Below are positions 60,393-64,000 of a stretch of 64,000 bases of DNA, piece after piece. A model generated the notes under the pieces. It did not search any database and was not told where the DNA came from. It saw only the letters and a list, made by a program, of their open reading frames with translations. A program made the translations under genes and the position numbers. Every line of letters starts with the position of its first letter. Positions within the stretch are counted from its first letter, which is position 1. Source of the stretch: DASZUK01 sp963844575 (lineage in GTDB: Bacteria > Actinomycetota > Acidimicrobiia > Acidimicrobiales > RAAP-2); the NCBI GenBank assembly GCA_963844575.1, contig CAWJOU010000005.1:3604646-3668645 (forward strand), read 5' to 3'.

Positions 60393-60995
60393 CTACGACC
60401 GGCGGTCCCGGCGGGCCTTGCTCCGGACCTTCGCACCGCCGAGGATGCTGTACAGCCGCAGGTGGACGAGCGGCGCGCCGGGCACCGCCCGCTCGCTCAG
60501 CCGGACGTCCCGGCCGCCGAGGATGCTGAAGCCGCTCACGTCGACCTGGACGCCGGCCGGCACGACGACGTCGGCGCCGCCGAGGACGGTGACGACGGTC
60601 ATCGTCGCGGTCGGGCCGCTCAGCTCGGCGCCGCGCAGGTCGACGTCCATCCCTCCGAGCAGGGTGAGGACGACCTGGTGCTCAGGCAGCTTGTAATGGC
60701 CGCGCCGGCGGAAACCGCCGATCGGGCTGACCCACCAGCGGGTGCGGCCGCCGGACCCGGTCACCGGCAACGGCGACGGCGCGGGCGCCGGCAGGTCCGC
60801 GACGAGGGCGGCCAGCTCCGACTGGACGGTCGCTCGGTAGGCCCCGTCGACGCGGTCGCCGAGCTCCTCGAGCGTGAGCCGACCCTCGGCGGACGCCGCG
60901 GCGAGACGGGCGACGACGGCGTCGCGGTCAGCGTCGGACGCCCGCACCGGCGGCTGCTCACGCCCCGACCCGCGGCCACCCGGCACCACTGTCAT
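60393..60995 (-). CDS. DUF1707 and LiaF-like C-terminal domain protein
   Basis: Start at ATG 60995 (MTVVPGGRGSGREQPPVRASDADRDAVVARLAAASAEGRLTLEELGDRVDGAYRA), 200 residues. The N-terminal 50 residues are DUF1707 (SHOCT-like, ASDADRD...GRLTLEEL..R). After a basic linker, the C-terminal domain repeats TLLGGMDVDLRGAEL, TVLGGADVVVPAGVQV, SILGGRDVRLSE and SILGGAKV, a right-handed beta-structure seen in LiaF and related envelope-stress proteins. The ATG lies one base after the serA stop, so it is co-translated with serA. Role unknown, probably cell envelope. Confidence 0.85.
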   Translation of the reverse strand: MTVVPGGRGSGREQPPVRASDADRDAVVARLAAASAEGRLTLEELGDRVDGAYRATVQSELAALVADLPAPAPSPLPVTGSGGRTRWWVSPIGGFRRRGHYKLPEHQVVLTLLGGMDVDLRGAELSGPTATMTVVTVLGGADVVVPAGVQVDVSGFSILGGRDVRLSERAVPGAPLVHLRLYSILGGAKVRSKARRDRRS

Positions 60996-60996
60996 C

Positions 60997-62574
60997 TCAG
61001 AGGCTGATCCGGTGAAGGTCGAGGATGCCGGCGTCACCCCGCAGCCGGGCCAACGCGTCGTCCGGCGCCGGCTCGCCGGTGGCGAGCACCATCAGCGCGG
61101 AACCCTTACCCGGCTCCTCGCTCGGCCCGACCGCCATCGAGGAGATCGAGATGCCGGCGTCGCCGAGGACGACGCCGACGACGCCGATCATCCCCGGCCG
61201 GTCGTCGTTGCGCACGACGAGCATGTGCGGCGTCGGCGGGACCTCGACCGCGTAGTCGTCGACCATGACGACGCGGGGCTCGACCCGGGCACCGGCGCCG
61301 GTGAGCGTGCCGGCGACCGCGTGGGTGCCGGAGCGGACGGTGACGAGGCTCTTGTAGTTCGGCGACGTCGCGGTCGACGTCTCCTGGACGTGCAGTCCGC
61401 GCTGCTCGGCGAGCTGCGGCGCGTTGACGTACGACACCGGCTCCTCGGTCGTCGACGCGAACAGGCCCTTCAAGATCGAGAGGGTCAAGATGCCGGTCGA
61501 CACGCCGGCCAGGTCGCCGCGGTACTCGATCTCGAGGCGGTCCGGTAGCCCCTCGTGCAGGCCGGCGAAGAACCGTCCGAGCTGCTCGGCCAGGGGCATG
61601 AACGGCCGGACGGCCTCGGAGACATCGGTGGCCGCGACGTTGACCGCGTACGGCACGAAGTCGCCGGCCAGCGCCAGCAGGACCTGTTCGGCGATCGTCA
61701 CGCCGGCCTTGTCCTGGGCCTCCTCCGTCGACGCGCCGAGGTGGGGCGTGACGACGACCTCGGGCAGCTCGAACAGCGGGGAGGTGCCCGGCGGCTCCTT
61801 GGCGAAGACGTCGAGCCCGGCGCCGCCGACGATGCCGTCGCGGATGGCCTCGGCCAGCGCCTCCTCGTCGACGATGCCGCCGCGGGAGGTGTTGATGATC
61901 CGGATGCCCGGCTTCGCCTTGGCCAGCAGGTCCCGCCCGACCAGGCCGGCCGTCTCCGGCGTCTTCGGCGTGTGGATGCTGACGAAGTCGGACTCCGCGA
62001 AGAGCTCCTCGATCGAGCGCAGCTCGACACCCATCGCCCGGGCCCGGTCGGCCGAGATGTACGGGTCGAACGCCAGCAGCCGCATACCGAAGGCCAGCGC
62101 CCGCTGGGCGACGAGCGAGCCGGCCCGGCCGAGGCCGACGATGCCGAGCACCTTGCCGTGCAGTTCGACGCCCTCCCACTTCGACCGCTCCCACCGTCCG
62201 GCGACGAGCGCGGCGTGCGCCTGGGGGATGTTCCGCGCCTGGGCCAGCAGCAGCCCCATGGCCTGCTCCGCGACGGACAGGATGTTCGACGTCGGCGCGT
62301 TGACGACCATGACGCCGCGCTCGGTCGCCACCGGTACCTCGACGTTGTCGAGCCCGACACCGGCCCGCCCGACGACCATGAGATCGGCCCCCGCCTCGAG
62401 CACGGCCGCGTTCACCTGGGTGGACGACCGGATGATGAGGGCGTGGGCCCCCGGCACGACCTCCAGCAACTCGTCGGGGCTCAACCCTTCCCGCACGTCG
62501 ACCTCGTGGCCGGCGTGGGCCAACAGGTCGAGCCCTCGCTGGGCGATCTTCTCCGTTACCAGTACCCGTGCCAC
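60997..62574 (-). CDS. serA: D-3-phosphoglycerate dehydrogenase
   Basis: GTG start (VARVLVTEKIAQRG) with a GAGGAGAG site, 525 residues, the long actinobacterial form. Seen: NAAVLEAGADLMVVGRAGVGLDNVEV, NAD-binding LGIVGLGRAGSLVAQRAL, INTSRGGIVDEEAL, GLDVFAKEPP, the catalytic His in TPHLGASTEEAQ, the intervening ASB domain (FVPYAVNVAATDVSEAVRPFMPLAEQLGRF), and the C-terminal ACT domain (MLVVRNDDRPGMIGVVGVVLGDAGISISSMAVG) that binds serine for feedback inhibition. First step of serine synthesis from 3-phosphoglycerate. Confidence 0.94.
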   Translation of the reverse strand: MARVLVTEKIAQRGLDLLAHAGHEVDVREGLSPDELLEVVPGAHALIIRSSTQVNAAVLEAGADLMVVGRAGVGLDNVEVPVATERGVMVVNAPTSNILSVAEQAMGLLLAQARNIPQAHAALVAGRWERSKWEGVELHGKVLGIVGLGRAGSLVAQRALAFGMRLLAFDPYISADRARAMGVELRSIEELFAESDFVSIHTPKTPETAGLVGRDLLAKAKPGIRIINTSRGGIVDEEALAEAIRDGIVGGAGLDVFAKEPPGTSPLFELPEVVVTPHLGASTEEAQDKAGVTIAEQVLLALAGDFVPYAVNVAATDVSEAVRPFMPLAEQLGRFFAGLHEGLPDRLEIEYRGDLAGVSTGILTLSILKGLFASTTEEPVSYVNAPQLAEQRGLHVQETSTATSPNYKSLVTVRSGTHAVAGTLTGAGARVEPRVVMVDDYAVEVPPTPHMLVVRNDDRPGMIGVVGVVLGDAGISISSMAVGPSEEPGKGSALMVLATGEPAPDDALARLRGDAGILDLHRISL

Positions 62575-62694
62575 TGGGGCTCTCCTCGCTCGTGCTGTCG
62601 CTGTCCCGCCCCCGGTACTGCTCCGCCGATCACTGCCTAGCAGGTCCGGCCCGCCCCCGGCGAAAGGCTGACCGCCCCTCGGCAAAGAGACTGG

Positions 62695-63948
62695 TCAGCC
62701 CTCGGCGAAGAAGCTGGCCAGCCGGGAAACCCCCTCGACGAGGTCGTCGTCGCCGAGGGCGTACGACATCCGGAAGTAGCCCGGCGCGCCGAACGCCTCA
62801 CCCGGTACGACCGCCACCTTGGCCTCGACGATGCACCGCTCGGCCAGCTCCTCGCTGCTCTGCGACCGGCTCCCCCGCATCTCCCGCCCGAGCAGGCCCT
62901 TGACGGACGGGAACGCGTAGAACGCGCCCTGTGGCTCGATACAGGTCACGCCGTCGATCTCGTTCAGCAGCCGGTGGATCGTCCGCCGGCGCCGGTCGAA
63001 CGCGTCGCGCATCATCGCCACCGCGGTGAGGTCGCCGGAGACGGCGGCCAGCGCGGCCCGCTGCGAGACGTTGGCGACGTTCGACGTCTCGTGCGACTGG
63101 ATGTTGTTCGCCGCGGTCACCGCGTCGACCGGCCCGATCATCCAGCCGACCCGCCAACCGGTCATCGCGTACGTCTTCGCCACGCCGTTGACGACGATGC
63201 AGCGGTCGGCCAGCTCGGGCACGAGCACCGGCATCGAGTGCTGCTCGGCCCCGCCGTAGACGAGGTGCTCGTAGATCTCGTCCGTCACGACCCAGAGGCC
63301 GCGCTCGACCGCCCAGCGACCGATCGCCTCGACCTCGTCACGCGGGTAGACCGCGCCGGTCGGGTTGCACGGCGAGACGAACAGCAGCGCCTTCGTCCGC
63401 GACGTCACCGCCGCGTCGAGCTGCGCCACCGTCGCCCGGAACCCGGTCGTCTCGTCGGCCGGCACGACGACCGGCACGCCACCGGCCAAGGCGATCGACT
63501 CGGGGTACGTCGTCCAGTACGGCGCCAGCACGAGCACCTCGTCGCCGGGGTCGCAGAGCACCGCGAACGCGTTCGCCACCGCCTGCTTGCCGCCGTTCGT
63601 GATCAGCACCTGCGCCGCGGCCACGTCGTAGCCGGAGTCCCGCTTCGTCTTCGCGGCGACCGCCTCGCGCAGCTCCGGCAGGCCGCCGGTCGGCGTGTAG
63701 CGGTGGTTCTTCGGGTCCCGGCAGGCCGCGACCGCAGCCTCGACGATGTCGTCGGGCGTCGGGAAATCCGGTTCGCCGGCGCCGAAGCCGATGACGTGCT
63801 CGCCGGCCGCCCGGAGCGCCTTCGCCTTGGCGTCGACCGTCAGCGTGGCCGACGGCGATACCGCGGCGGCCCGGGCGGAGATCCTGGACTTGGTGGTCCC
63901 GGGGCTCTCGATCTCGGAGTTTGCAGTGCTCGTGGACACGAGTGCCAT
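62695..63948 (-). CDS. aspC: Aspartate aminotransferase (class I, AspC-type)
   Basis: ATG at 63948 (MALVSTSTANSEIES), 417 residues. Class I PLP enzyme: IGFGAGEPDFPTPDDIVEAA, LITNGGKQAVANAFAVLCDPGDEVLVLAPYWTTYPESI, FVSPCNPTGAVYPRDE, the PLP lysine in VNGVAKTYAMTGWRVGWMIGP, and FRMSYALGDDDL. The GGKQA and YWTTYPES features match the subgroup Ib aspartate aminotransferases of actinobacteria. It makes aspartate from oxaloacetate. Separated from serA by 120 bases; the window ends 52 bases upstream. Confidence 0.88.
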   Translation of the reverse strand: MALVSTSTANSEIESPGTTKSRISARAAAVSPSATLTVDAKAKALRAAGEHVIGFGAGEPDFPTPDDIVEAAVAACRDPKNHRYTPTGGLPELREAVAAKTKRDSGYDVAAAQVLITNGGKQAVANAFAVLCDPGDEVLVLAPYWTTYPESIALAGGVPVVVPADETTGFRATVAQLDAAVTSRTKALLFVSPCNPTGAVYPRDEVEAIGRWAVERGLWVVTDEIYEHLVYGGAEQHSMPVLVPELADRCIVVNGVAKTYAMTGWRVGWMIGPVDAVTAANNIQSHETSNVANVSQRAALAAVSGDLTAVAMMRDAFDRRRRTIHRLLNEIDGVTCIEPQGAFYAFPSVKGLLGREMRGSRSQSSEELAERCIVEAKVAVVPGEAFGAPGYFRMSYALGDDDLVEGVSRLASFFAEG

Positions 63949-64000
63949 GATTCCATACGTGCCCCCCACCGCTGACACCCCCGACATCCAGATCCCCCCG

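Overview
The window is GC-rich, densely coded DNA from an actinobacterium. It most resembles the Acidimicrobiia or a related lineage; this assignment is inferred from gene content and was not tested by phylogeny. Supporting signs are the secreted proteins built from 'GYWLVASDGGIFxFGDAxFYGS' repeats, the actinobacterial forms of LeuA and SerA, the actinobacterial set of ethylmalonyl-CoA pathway enzymes, a KstR-type steroid regulon, and several genes with a TANNNT box 6-7 nt before the start codon (leaderless mRNAs). I saw no rRNA, tRNA or CRISPR array.

Layout. 1-9.7 kb: the 3' end of an S9 peptidase, a RodZ-C-like membrane protein, a TetR regulator, an RmlC-like epimerase, a flavin reductase, an MBL-fold hydrolase, an alpha/beta hydrolase, and a minus-strand run of overlapping genes (DUF6941-like protein, small membrane protein, GT-C-like membrane protein, mesaconyl-CoA hydratase, MutY). 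9.8-13.1 kb: a methyltransferase, methylsuccinyl-CoA dehydrogenase and malyl/methylmalyl-CoA lyase; with the hydratase these are three steps of the ethylmalonyl-CoA pathway. 13.3-15.6 kb: an NlpC/P60 peptidase and a divergent Lgt. 15.7-21.3 kb: a steroid or acyl-CoA degradation cluster (SDR, FadD, thioesterase, crotonase, FadA5-like thiolase) with two KstR-like operators. 21.3-24.5 kb: a Schlafen/AlbA-type ATP-binding protein coupled to a ParA ATPase, then a hemerythrin. 24.5-28.2 kb: a secreted repeat protein, an epoxide-hydrolase-like protein and an unknown.

28.2-34.8 kb and 57.5-59.4 kb hold branched-chain amino-acid biosynthesis: leuB-ilvE-cimA, greA-leuC-leuD and leuA. Both leuA and leuB are preceded by a promoter, a short leader peptide (with Leu-Leu-Leu, or Leu/Val/Val/Ile codons), a hairpin and a terminator followed by a T-run. 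This is classical ribosome-mediated attenuation with the same architecture at two loci. An IS630-type element with a complete DDE triad and an A8 frameshift site lies at 34.9-36.1 kb. DoxX, a Thr-rich secreted protein coupled to a 21-codon ORF, a haem-oxygenase-like diiron protein, cysteine dioxygenase and a three-domain rhodanese-like protein follow.

42.3-54.7 kb is unusual: nearly every gene (two secreted repeat proteins, an ABC exporter with a two-component system, a ferric-reductase/ApbE pair, a GntR-ABC operon, a GtrA protein) is broken by single-base changes, while genes on both sides are intact. This is either a low-quality stretch of assembly or a decaying region. After it come a GT39-type mannosyltransferase, a GNAT enzyme in frame with leuA but without a clear start, a small membrane protein divergent from leuA, a DUF4160/HTH toxin-antitoxin-like pair with its palindromic operator, a DUF1707 protein, serA and an aspartate aminotransferase.
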